A stretch of DNA of 22,317 nucleotides, taken from the NCBI GenBank assembly GCA_030149965.1, contig JASLHB010000009.1, positions 1 to 22,317 on the forward strand, in the 5' to 3' direction. The notes under the pieces are model-generated. The model ran no database searches and was not told where the DNA came from. It was given only the letters and a program-made list of their open reading frames with translations. Shown one piece after another: positions 16,354 through 22,317 of the stretch. This DNA comes from Wohlfahrtiimonas sp. (lineage in GTDB: Bacteria; Pseudomonadota; Gammaproteobacteria; Cardiobacteriales; Wohlfahrtiimonadaceae). Both the position numbers and the translations under genes were made by a program. Each line of letters opens with the position of its first letter. The first letter of the stretch is position 1.

Positions 16354-17886
16354 ATGAGCAGTAATTTAAAAGAACAGGCAGTTGGCAAGATTCGTTTCAC
16401 AGATTTCCAAGATAAGATTGTTTCAGCAGATGAAGCAGCATCATGGATTGAAAATGGTATGACGTTGGGAATGAGTGGTTTTACATTGTTTGGTGAGCCA
16501 AAAGTATTTCCAGGTGCTTTAGCAAAACGTGCTAGTGAGCATGGTATTAAAGTGAACGTTTATACTGGTGCTTCAATGGGCCCGGATGCTGACGGTGTTT
16601 TAGCTGAAAATAAAGCAATCAATTTACGTTTGCCTTATCAAGGTAACCCAACACTGCGTAAAGAGATCAATACTGGCGAAGCTAAGTATATTGACCAGCA
16701 TTTATCTCATACAGCTGAACAAATTCGCCAAGGCGTTTTGGGTGAAATTGATTTTGCTATCATTGAAGCCGCTGCGATTACTGAAGATGGTCAAATTATT
16801 CCGACAGGTTCAGTGGGTAACTCTCCAATTTTTGTTGAAAAAGCAAAGAATGTCATCATTGAATTAAACGTTAGTGCGCCAGCAGCATATGAAGGTATTC
16901 ATGATGTTTATATTCCAAAAGATGCTGGTGAAAACTTGCGTGAAGCGATTCCTGTTTATGACATTAGTAAACGTATTGGTTCTGTAGGTATCAAAGTTGA
17001 TCCTGCTAAAGTGCGTGGTATTGTTTTATCAGATCGTCCTGATGTTCCATCTCCATTGTTTGAACCAAATGAAGAAACACAAAAAATTGCTGATAATCTT
17101 TTAGCTTTCTTGGAAAAAGAAGTTGAAGATGGCCGTTTAACTGAATCATTGGCACCATTGCAATCAGGTGTTGGTTCTGTTGCTAACGCAGTATTAAGTG
17201 GTATGGCTAAATCTAAGTTTAAAGATATCACTGTTGCATCTGAAGTATTGCAAGATGGTATTTTTGACTTAATCGATGCTGGCGTTGTTAAATTTGCTGC
17301 TGCAACTGCACTCTCATTATCTGCGAAACGTGTTGCAACATTAGCAGAAGATTTAGAGCGTTATAAAGGTAAAGTAATTTTCAGACCACAAGAAATTACA
17401 AACCATCCTGAAGTGATTCGCCGTGTTGGTGTTATTTCTTTCAATACAGCATTGGAAGCAGATATTTACGGTAACATTAACTCAACACACGTTAATGGTA
17501 CCCACATGATGAATGGTATTGGTGGTTCTGGTGACTTTGCACGAAATGCACGTATTACAATTTTCGTAACAACATCGACAGCGAAGGGCGGAGATATTTC
17601 GGCAATCGTTCCATTTGTAACGCATGTAGATCATGCGAATCATGACGTTGATGTAATTGTAACAGAGCAAGGTTATGCGGATCTTCGTGGTAAATCACCA
17701 AGAGAAATTGCTCAAGTGGTTATTGATAACTGTGTACATCCTAAGTTTAAAGAGCAAGCAAGAGATTATATTAATCGTGCGAATGAAAAAGGTGGGCAAA
17801 CGCCACACATTCTTTCAGAAGCATTCTCATGGCACGAACATTATGCAAAACATGGCACAATGTTGTTGAATGAGAAAAAGAAATAA
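16354..17886 (+). CDS. Acetyl-CoA hydrolase/transferase family protein, probably succinyl-CoA:acetate CoA-transferase
   Basis: The 510-residue product belongs to the class I CoA-transferase family that includes Acetobacter AarC, E. coli YgfH (ScpC) and yeast Ach1. Visible hallmarks are QSGVGSVANAV (270-280), SEVLQDG with the probable catalytic Glu297 (which forms the glutamyl-CoA thioester), GIGGSGDFARNA (388-399) and TEQGYADLRGKSPREIA near 438-453. Length matches AarC (about 505), and SEVLQDG with GGSGDF fits the succinyl-CoA:acetate type, but specificity among acetate, propionate and succinate cannot be settled by eye. Such an enzyme can detoxify acetate and replace succinyl-CoA synthetase in the TCA cycle. 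It is a single-gene unit with a strong ribosome site and a bidirectional terminator. Confidence 0.88.
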   Translation: MSSNLKEQAVGKIRFTDFQDKIVSADEAASWIENGMTLGMSGFTLFGEPKVFPGALAKRASEHGIKVNVYTGASMGPDADGVLAENKAINLRLPYQGNPTLRKEINTGEAKYIDQHLSHTAEQIRQGVLGEIDFAIIEAAAITEDGQIIPTGSVGNSPIFVEKAKNVIIELNVSAPAAYEGIHDVYIPKDAGENLREAIPVYDISKRIGSVGIKVDPAKVRGIVLSDRPDVPSPLFEPNEETQKIADNLLAFLEKEVEDGRLTESLAPLQSGVGSVANAVLSGMAKSKFKDITVASEVLQDGIFDLIDAGVVKFAAATALSLSAKRVATLAEDLERYKGKVIFRPQEITNHPEVIRRVGVISFNTALEADIYGNINSTHVNGTHMMNGIGGSGDFARNARITIFVTTSTAKGGDISAIVPFVTHVDHANHDVDVIVTEQGYADLRGKSPREIAQVVIDNCVHPKFKEQARDYINRANEKGGQTPHILSEAFSWHEHYAKHGTMLLNEKKK

Positions 17887-17907
17887 TTTAGGTTAATTTC
17901 TAATGTG

Positions 17908-17936
17908 AAAAAGCCCTGCAATGCAGGGCTTTTTTT
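17908..17936. terminator. Bidirectional intrinsic terminator between the CoA-transferase and PAS genes
   Basis: The arms AAAAAGCCCTGC (17908-17919) and GCAGGGCTTTTT (17923-17934) form a perfect 12-bp stem with the loop AAT. The GC-rich core has a T run on the plus side and an A run on the other side, so it works in both directions. It sits 22 bases after the plus-strand CoA-transferase stop and about the same distance past the stop of the convergent minus-strand PAS gene. Confidence 0.93.
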
Positions 17937-17942
17937 ATAAGC

Positions 17943-17965
17943 TATCTTGAGCAACAATTACATAG
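17943..17965 (+). repeat. Direct repeat, right copy, at the 3' end of the PAS gene
   Basis: This is the right-hand partner of the repeat at 16302-16325. It overlaps the stop codon (17958-17960) and the last codons of the minus-strand PAS gene, so part of it is under coding constraint. Confidence 0.35.
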
Positions 17966-18404
17966 TTTTATATAATGCTTCAGCTTCTTTAACTTTTGCA
18001 GGGCTTGGCATTCTGCGGATAGATGTATATGCAATGATTTTTCCATCAGGATCAAAAGATGGAACAACAGTTGCATAAACCCAATAGTAGCTGCCATTCT
18101 TACATAGATTTTTTACATAGCCATACCAAGTTTTACCTGATTGGATTGTATCCCACATGTCTTTAAATGCGGCAGATGGCATATCTGGATGTCGTAAAAC
18201 ATTTTGTGGTTGACCAATTAACTCATCTTTTGTGTAACCAGAGATGTCAACGAATGCTTGGTTGGCATGTAACAAAATACCAGAAGTATCTGTATAAGAT
18301 ACAATTAAACGGCCAATAGGATATTCTGTTTCTTCATCTGTTACGGTTACAGTGCGTGTTGAACCATCGTATAAATGTAATTCGACTTCGCGCGAACTAG
18401 TCAT
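17958..18404 (-). CDS. Stand-alone Aer/CetB-type PAS domain protein (putative FAD redox sensor)
   Basis: The 148-residue protein is essentially one PAS domain (about 28-135). It closely follows the N-terminal PAS of the aerotaxis receptor Aer: ANQAFVDISGYTKDELIGQP (47-66), VLRHPDMPSAAFKDMW (69-84) and WYGYVKNLCKNGSYYWV. Residues known to matter for FAD binding in E. coli Aer (Arg57, His58, Asp60, Trp79) align with Arg71, His72, Asp74 and Trp93. The protein stops after the ALYKTM segment, where Aer would continue into its membrane anchor, HAMP and signalling domain; none is present. Domain content resembles Campylobacter CetB, which signals through a separate MCP, CetA. No partner gene is adjacent. 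AGGAGA precedes ATG 18404. FAD binding and energy sensing are inferences. Confidence 0.88.
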   Translation of the reverse strand: MTSSREVELHLYDGSTRTVTVTDEETEYPIGRLIVSYTDTSGILLHANQAFVDISGYTKDELIGQPQNVLRHPDMPSAAFKDMWDTIQSGKTWYGYVKNLCKNGSYYWVYATVVPSFDPDGKIIAYTSIRRMPSPAKVKEAEALYKTM

Positions 18405-18450
18405 TAGTTGTCTCCTAGTTTTGCAAAAAATTAAAAATGTTTATAAGTTT

Positions 18451-18478
18451 ATTAAATATGTTGGATATACCTCTTCAA
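18451..18478 (-). promoter_or_regulatory. Predicted promoter of the PAS gene
   Basis: On the minus strand there is a -35 TTGAAG (18478-18473, 4 of 6), a 16-base spacer and a -10 TTTAAT (18456-18451, 5 of 6). Transcription would start near 18443, giving a leader of about 40 nt ahead of the PAS gene. Confidence 0.5.
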
Positions 18479-18516
18479 CCATGTATTCATTATACGATAA
18501 AGTCAGCAAACATAAA

Positions 18517-18545
18517 CTGAGAATTGCAAATGTTTTAGGTATAAT
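18517..18545 (+). promoter_or_regulatory. Predicted promoter of kdsD
   Basis: A -35 CTGAGA (18517-18522, 4 of 6), a 17-base spacer and a perfect -10 TATAAT (18540-18545) lie just upstream of kdsD. Transcription would start near 18552, leaving a leader of about 24 nt. It is divergent from the PAS gene promoter, about 40 bases away. Confidence 0.6.
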
Positions 18546-18575
18546 TGATCATTCAGATGATTATGTGGATTGGTT

Positions 18576-19550
18576 ATGAACATAAAAGAACGTGCGATTG
18601 CACATGCTAAACGTGTATTGGAAATTGAAGCAGATGCAGTCACTTCATTGAAACAAATAATTGATGATAATTTTTATGAAATTTGCGATCTATTAAAGCG
18701 ATGCACAGGCCGTATCGTTGTCACAGGTATGGGAAAATCTGGTCACATTGGGAGTAAAATTGCCGCAACATTAGCAAGCACAGGATCCCCAGCATTTTTT
18801 ATGCACCCAGCGGAAGCTAGTCATGGCGATTTAGGGATGATAACATCCGATGACGTAGTTTTGGCATTATCTAATTCTGGTGAAACAGATGAGCTCATTG
18901 CCATCATTCCAATTTTAATTAGACAGGGGACTTCTGTTGTATCGATTACAGGTAATGATCAATCAACATTGGCTAAAAATTCTACCCATCATTTATTGGC
19001 AAAAGTGAAAGAAGAAGCATGTCCGTTAAATCTAGCACCAACATCTTCAACGACAGCTGCTTTAGCATTAGGCGATGCAATTGCTGTAACGTTAATGGAA
19101 ATGCGTGGTTTTACATCAGATGATTTTGCAAGATCTCATCCCGGTGGTAAATTAGGCCGCCGTTTATTGTTGCGTGTGCAAGACATCATGGCTCCTTATG
19201 CTGAAATTGCGGAAGTTTCAGAATCAAATCATTTAACTGATGCATTACTAGAGATGACAAAGCATCCTTTAGGAATCATTATTGTGACAGATGTTGATCA
19301 AACATTGAAAGGTGTATTCAGTGAAGGTGACTTGAGACGTACATTAACCAATCGTACTGATATTCATGCATTAACAATGAAAGAGTGTATGACTGCAACA
19401 CCGAAATTTATCCATCCAACAGCCTTAGCAGTAGATGCTGCAAATTTGATGGAAGAAAAGCGTATTAGCGCGTTGCCAGTATTGGATGCACAAAATAAAG
19501 TTGTGGGCGTTGTAACAATGCATCACTTATTACAAGCGAGAGTTATGTAA
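18576..19550 (+). CDS. kdsD: Arabinose-5-phosphate isomerase (KdsD/KpsF/GutQ family)
   Basis: The enzyme interconverts ribulose 5-phosphate and arabinose 5-phosphate, the first step to Kdo for lipopolysaccharide or capsule. The 324-residue product has a SIS domain (about 35-185) with TGMGKSGHIGSK (50-61, Lys54), the HPAEASHGDLG segment (77-87) with the probable catalytic His83, SNSGETDE (99-106) and RSHPGGKLG (186-194, His188). Two CBS domains follow (about 203-262 and 268-324). Length is close to E. coli KdsD (328). ATG 18576 is chosen; TTG 18570 would add two residues, and the ribosome site is weak (GGA six bases before). rep begins two bases after the stop. The usual kdsC/lptC/lptA neighbours are absent. 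Confidence 0.93.
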   Translation: MNIKERAIAHAKRVLEIEADAVTSLKQIIDDNFYEICDLLKRCTGRIVVTGMGKSGHIGSKIAATLASTGSPAFFMHPAEASHGDLGMITSDDVVLALSNSGETDELIAIIPILIRQGTSVVSITGNDQSTLAKNSTHHLLAKVKEEACPLNLAPTSSTTAALALGDAIAVTLMEMRGFTSDDFARSHPGGKLGRRLLLRVQDIMAPYAEIAEVSESNHLTDALLEMTKHPLGIIIVTDVDQTLKGVFSEGDLRRTLTNRTDIHALTMKECMTATPKFIHPTALAVDAANLMEEKRISALPVLDAQNKVVGVVTMHHLLQARVM

Positions 19551-19552
19551 TA

Positions 19553-21523
19553 ATGCAGCTCAATCAGCAACAACTAGAGGCTGTCCATTCAATTAGTCAG
19601 CCTCTTTTGGTTTTAGCGGGTGCAGGATCTGGTAAAACACGTGTGATTACGGAAAAAATTCGTTACCTTATACGAGAATGTTCTTATCCATCTAAAAATG
19701 TTTATGCTGTAACTTTTACAAATAAAGCAGCCAAAGAAATGCAAGAGCGCATTAAAGGTACTTTAACGCGAGAAGAATCTAAAGGATTAAAAGTTACGAC
19801 TTTTCATCGATTGGGTTTGCAGATTCTTAAAAAACATGGTCATTTATGTGGGTTGCGTAAAGGCTTCTCTATTTATGATCAGAGAGATAGTTTGTCATTA
19901 TTGACAGATTTATTGGGTGACAGTGACGAAGCAAAGCATGTTCAAATGCAAATCTCAAACTGGAAGAATGATCATCAATCTGTAGAAAACTTACAAAATT
20001 GTATCGAAGATGAATTGATGCAAAGTTCAGTACAAACTTATGCCGATTATCGAGAACAATTATTAACTTATAATGCATTAGATTTTGATGATCTTATATT
20101 TATTCCGCTTCAATTATTATCAACAAATGAAGAGGTTTTGAAATATTGGCAGCGTGAAATTCGCTATTTATTAGTAGATGAATATCAGGATACTAATTTA
20201 TGCCAATATGAATTAGTGAAGTTGTTGATGGTTCATAAAAATGGTTTGACGGTTGTCGGTGATGATGATCAATCCATTTATGCTTGGCGAGGTGCGCGCC
20301 CAGAAAATCTACATAAATTGCATGAAGACTTTCCCAATTTAAAAATGATTAAATTGGAGCAAAATTACCGTTCAACAGGTCATATTTTGAATGCTGCGAA
20401 TCAGGTGATTCGATTCAATCCCCATTTGTATGAAAAATCATTATGGTCAAGTTTAGGCATGGGCGATGAAATCACTGTAGATGAGTTTAAAAGTGCACAA
20501 GATGAAATTGATTTTGTCGCGTTATCCATTGAGGAGAATGCTGCTCTGGTTGGGAATGATTATAGTCAATTTGCAATTTTGTATCGAGGTAATCATCAAG
20601 CAAAAGTCTATGAAATAGCATTGAATATGAGAAATATTCCTGTGCGAGTTGTGGGTGGAACTAGTTTTTTTCAACAGCCAGAAATTAAAGATTTGATTTC
20701 GTATTTAAAAGTGATCGCTAATTCTGAAGATATAGCTTCATTATTACGTATCATCAATGTGCCCAAACGTGAGATTGGCGTTGCATCATTGAAGAAGCTG
20801 GTTGAATTTTCCAAGGTCAATCAATTATCACTATATGACGCATTAAAGCATGATCAATTGGGTGCTGTTTTAGGTAAAGCATTAGGTGCTAAGTGCCATG
20901 ATTTTTATAGAATATTATCTAGGACTAAAGATCAGTTGGATCTAGGGGAAACTAGAGAAGCACTTGAGTATTTGTTGAATAAAATTGGTTATGATGATTA
21001 TTTACGTGATCAATCAACTTCACCAAAATCATTAGAACGCAAACAGAAAAATATTGAATATTTGATTGGTTGGTTGGATCAATACGATATGCCATTTGAA
21101 GAAATATTATCTCATTTAACGTTGATTTCTATTTTAGATAATGAAAATGATCAGAAAGATCACAATGCTGTGACTCTGATGACCTTGCATAGTGCGAAAG
21201 GATTAGAATTTCCTTATGTATTTTTAGTGAGCATGGAAGAAGATATTTTGCCGCATAAAAATAGTATTGATAATGATACTGTGGAAGAAGAGCGGCGTTT
21301 GTTTTATGTAGGCATTACACGAGCAAGGCGTAAACTTTCATTGACATATTGTCGACAAAGAAAACGTTATGGTGAATGGGAATCTTGTACACCCAGTCGT
21401 TTTCTAGATGAATTACCAGAAGAGAATATTATTTGGCGAAGACCGGGTGAAATTTCATCTAAAAAACATAAAGAGCAAATGACATCTATGTTCAGTGATT
21501 TACAAGCAATGTTAAAAAACTAA
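19553..21523 (+). CDS. rep: ATP-dependent DNA helicase Rep
   Basis: Rep is a superfamily 1A 3'-5' helicase that clears proteins ahead of the replication fork. The 656-residue product has motif I AGAGSGKT (22-29), motif Ia FTNKAAKEM (54-62), motif II VDEYQDTN (207-214), motif III VVGDDDQSIYAWRGA (233-247), motif IV LEQNYRS (267-273), motif V LMTLHSAKGLEF (about 542-553) and motif VI EERRLFYVGITRAR. Rep is preferred over UvrD or PcrA because of the matching NQQQLEAV start, YDDYLRDQ and SRFLDELPEENIIW near the end, and a length near E. coli Rep (673). It starts two bases after kdsD and is probably co-transcribed with it. It converges on dnaA. Confidence 0.93.
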   Translation: MQLNQQQLEAVHSISQPLLVLAGAGSGKTRVITEKIRYLIRECSYPSKNVYAVTFTNKAAKEMQERIKGTLTREESKGLKVTTFHRLGLQILKKHGHLCGLRKGFSIYDQRDSLSLLTDLLGDSDEAKHVQMQISNWKNDHQSVENLQNCIEDELMQSSVQTYADYREQLLTYNALDFDDLIFIPLQLLSTNEEVLKYWQREIRYLLVDEYQDTNLCQYELVKLLMVHKNGLTVVGDDDQSIYAWRGARPENLHKLHEDFPNLKMIKLEQNYRSTGHILNAANQVIRFNPHLYEKSLWSSLGMGDEITVDEFKSAQDEIDFVALSIEENAALVGNDYSQFAILYRGNHQAKVYEIALNMRNIPVRVVGGTSFFQQPEIKDLISYLKVIANSEDIASLLRIINVPKREIGVASLKKLVEFSKVNQLSLYDALKHDQLGAVLGKALGAKCHDFYRILSRTKDQLDLGETREALEYLLNKIGYDDYLRDQSTSPKSLERKQKNIEYLIGWLDQYDMPFEEILSHLTLISILDNENDQKDHNAVTLMTLHSAKGLEFPYVFLVSMEEDILPHKNSIDNDTVEEERRLFYVGITRARRKLSLTYCRQRKRYGEWESCTPSRFLDELPEENIIWRRPGEISSKKHKEQMTSMFSDLQAMLKN

Positions 21524-21525
21524 AT

Positions 21526-21555
21526 TAATATCTCCCCCAATCGGGGGAGATATTA
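21526..21555. terminator. Strong hairpin without T tract after rep
   Basis: A perfect 13-bp inverted repeat, TAATATCTCCCCC (21526-21538) and GGGGGAGATATTA (21543-21555), with the loop AATC, starts just past the rep stop. Five consecutive G-C pairs close the loop. No T run follows on the plus strand. On the minus strand a T6 run begins about five bases beyond the stem. It may protect the rep mRNA 3' end, pause polymerase, or help end dnaA transcripts; a classic rho-independent terminator it is not. Confidence 0.5.
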
Positions 21556-21585
21556 GAAATAAAGGTTTGAGAATTGTCTGATAAT

Positions 21586-21612
21586 AAAAAACCTCCATTT
21601 AGGAGGTTTTTT
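21586..21612. terminator. Bidirectional intrinsic terminator between rep and dnaA
   Basis: The arms AAAAAACCTCC (21586-21596) and GGAGGTTTTTT (21602-21612), with the loop ATTTA, form a perfect 11-bp stem with a T run on each strand. It ends three bases before the dnaA stop and 62 bases after the rep stop, so it can serve both convergent genes. Confidence 0.9.
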
Positions 21613-21615
21613 CTT

Positions 21616-22317
21616 TTAATGCGTTAATGTTGCTTTGATGGTTTCATAATCACGCTGTAAAACGTAATCAGTTTTTAAATCATCTTCTATTTTTCGGCAA
21701 GCATGCATTACAGTAGAATGATCACGCTCAAAAGCACGGCCAATTTCAGGTAAACTATGTTTTGTTAATGTACGTGAAATATACATTGCCAATTGTCTTG
21801 GTTTAGCAATATTTGCAGCGCGAGATTTACCAGTTAAGTCTTGATTCTTTAAGCTGTAATAAGTCGTTACAACTTTTTGTATATTGGGTAATGTGATTTG
21901 GCGACTTTGAATTTCTACTAAGCTACCTAAAGCATTTTGCGCAACAGCAACATTTAAAGGTAAGCCTTTGAAATTTGCCATTGCATTCACTTGTTTTAAA
22001 GCACCTTCTAATTCTCTAACGCTTGCTTTAACTGTTTGTGCAATGAAGAAAGCGGTTTCTTGAGGTAAATCTAATCCCCAATTTTCTGCTTTTTGTAGAA
22101 GAATTGCCATTCTATGTTCTAATTCTGGTGGTTCAATATTAACGATTAATCCCGAAGCAAAACGAGATTTTAAGCGGTCTTCCATCATTTCTAATTCTTT
22201 AGGATAACGATCACATGTCAGAATTACTTGATGCCCGCCATCGAGTAATGTATTGAATGTATGGAAGAATACTTCTTGTGTTGTATCTTTACCTGCTAAT
22301 AATTGAATGTCATCGAT
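21616..22317 (-). CDS. dnaA: Chromosomal replication initiator DnaA (C-terminal part, runs off window)
   Basis: The last 233 codons of a minus-strand gene; the reading frame is open to the window edge, so the N-terminus is outside. The visible part begins inside the AAA+ domain at the Walker B IDDIQLLAGK, followed by the sensor I region LTCDRYPKEL, the arginine-finger segment EDRLKSRFASGL and the sensor II region VRELEGALKQV. Domain IV follows, with the DNA-binding signature DHSTVMHACRKIEDD that recognises DnaA boxes. Presence of domain IV excludes Hda, which has only an AAA+ module. DnaA with ATP opens the origin. Downstream there is no dnaN: the gene ends at a terminator facing rep. The start, oriC and promoter are not visible here. 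Confidence 0.97.
   Translation of the reverse strand: MDDIQLLAGKDTTQEVFFHTFNTLLDGGHQVILTCDRYPKELEMMEDRLKSRFASGLIVNIEPPELEHRMAILLQKAENWGLDLPQETAFFIAQTVKASVRELEGALKQVNAMANFKGLPLNVAVAQNALGSLVEIQSRQITLPNIQKVVTTYYSLKNQDLTGKSRAANIAKPRQLAMYISRTLTKHSLPEIGRAFERDHSTVMHACRKIEDDLKTDYVLQRDYETIKATLTH

Noticed and set aside
18541..18560. ATTGATCAT-N4-ATGAT near the kdsD promoter, resembling the aroK palindrome and suggesting a shared operator
   Set aside because: The same core ATGATCAAT turns up several times inside coding sequence here (for example near 18955, 20266 and 20853), so it is common in this AT-rich genome. The kdsD copy is not a full palindrome.
18481..18579. A 32-codon plus-strand open frame ending in an ATGA overlap with the kdsD start
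   Set aside because: The overlap looks like translational coupling, but there is no Shine-Dalgarno before ATG 18481 and the best kdsD promoter (18517-18545) lies inside it, so its start would not be on the main transcript. Most likely promoter DNA that happens to be open.
21616..22317. Hda as an alternative for the truncated AAA+ protein at the right edge
   Set aside because: The domain IV signature DHSTVMHAC is present, which Hda lacks.
1..22317. CRISPR arrays, tRNA/rRNA genes, insertion sequences, prophage or a cluster of DnaA boxes
   Set aside because: I looked for regularly spaced repeats, transposase-like frames, clover-leaf ends and TTATCCACA-type clusters and saw none. A tRNA or covariance-model scan was not possible, so this is a reading by eye only.

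Overview
This window looks like chromosomal housekeeping DNA from a low-GC gammaproteobacterium (roughly 37% G+C by eye, not counted). The evidence is the gene content. There is a complete pilMNOPQ cluster running directly into aroK, aroB and a DamX-like SPOR gene, which is a classic gammaproteobacterial arrangement. RlmD, RdgC, Rep, KdsD and the ribosomal protein S21 are all of proteobacterial type. KdsD implies a Gram-negative outer membrane with Kdo-containing LPS or capsule, and PilP/PilQ imply type IV pili. I cannot name the genus; AT-rich lineages such as Cardiobacteriales or Thiotrichales relatives are only a guess.

Layout: (1) 1-122, the 5' part of rpsU on the minus strand, with a near-consensus promoter and a leader hairpin, divergent from ybaK. 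(2) 334-5737, plus strand: ybaK (proofreading deacylase), then rlmD, gph, rdgC and parE packed closely. (3) 5816-10751, pilM-N-O-P-Q, the alignment complex and outer-membrane secretin of the type IV pilus, with overlapping or tightly spaced genes. (4) 10791-16270, aroK, aroB, a DamX-like AAA/SPOR protein, a TetR regulator and the ABC-F protein Uup. They are nearly contiguous, but a perfect 14-bp hairpin followed by a T tract sits exactly over the aroK start. (5) 16354-17886, a succinyl-CoA:acetate CoA-transferase-type gene with its own strong Shine-Dalgarno and a bidirectional terminator. (6) 17958-18404 minus, a stand-alone Aer/CetB-type PAS protein, divergent from kdsD. (7) 18576-21523, kdsD and rep on the plus strand. 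(8) 21616-22317 minus, the C-terminal part of dnaA, convergent with rep across a two-hairpin termination zone. No stretch above 300 bases lacks a gene.

The products fall into a few functional groups: translation fidelity and ribosome function (S21, YbaK, RlmD, Uup); DNA topology and replication (ParE, RdgC, Rep, DnaA, with Gph for salvage of phosphoglycolate from DNA repair); pili and envelope (PilMNOPQ, DamX-like, KdsD); and central metabolism (AroK/AroB, CoA-transferase). I see no CRISPR array, transposon, prophage, tRNA or rRNA gene, and no clearly new multi-gene system. The most interesting signals are the terminator-like hairpin over the aroK start, the orphan FAD-type PAS protein, and a dnaA that is not followed by dnaN.
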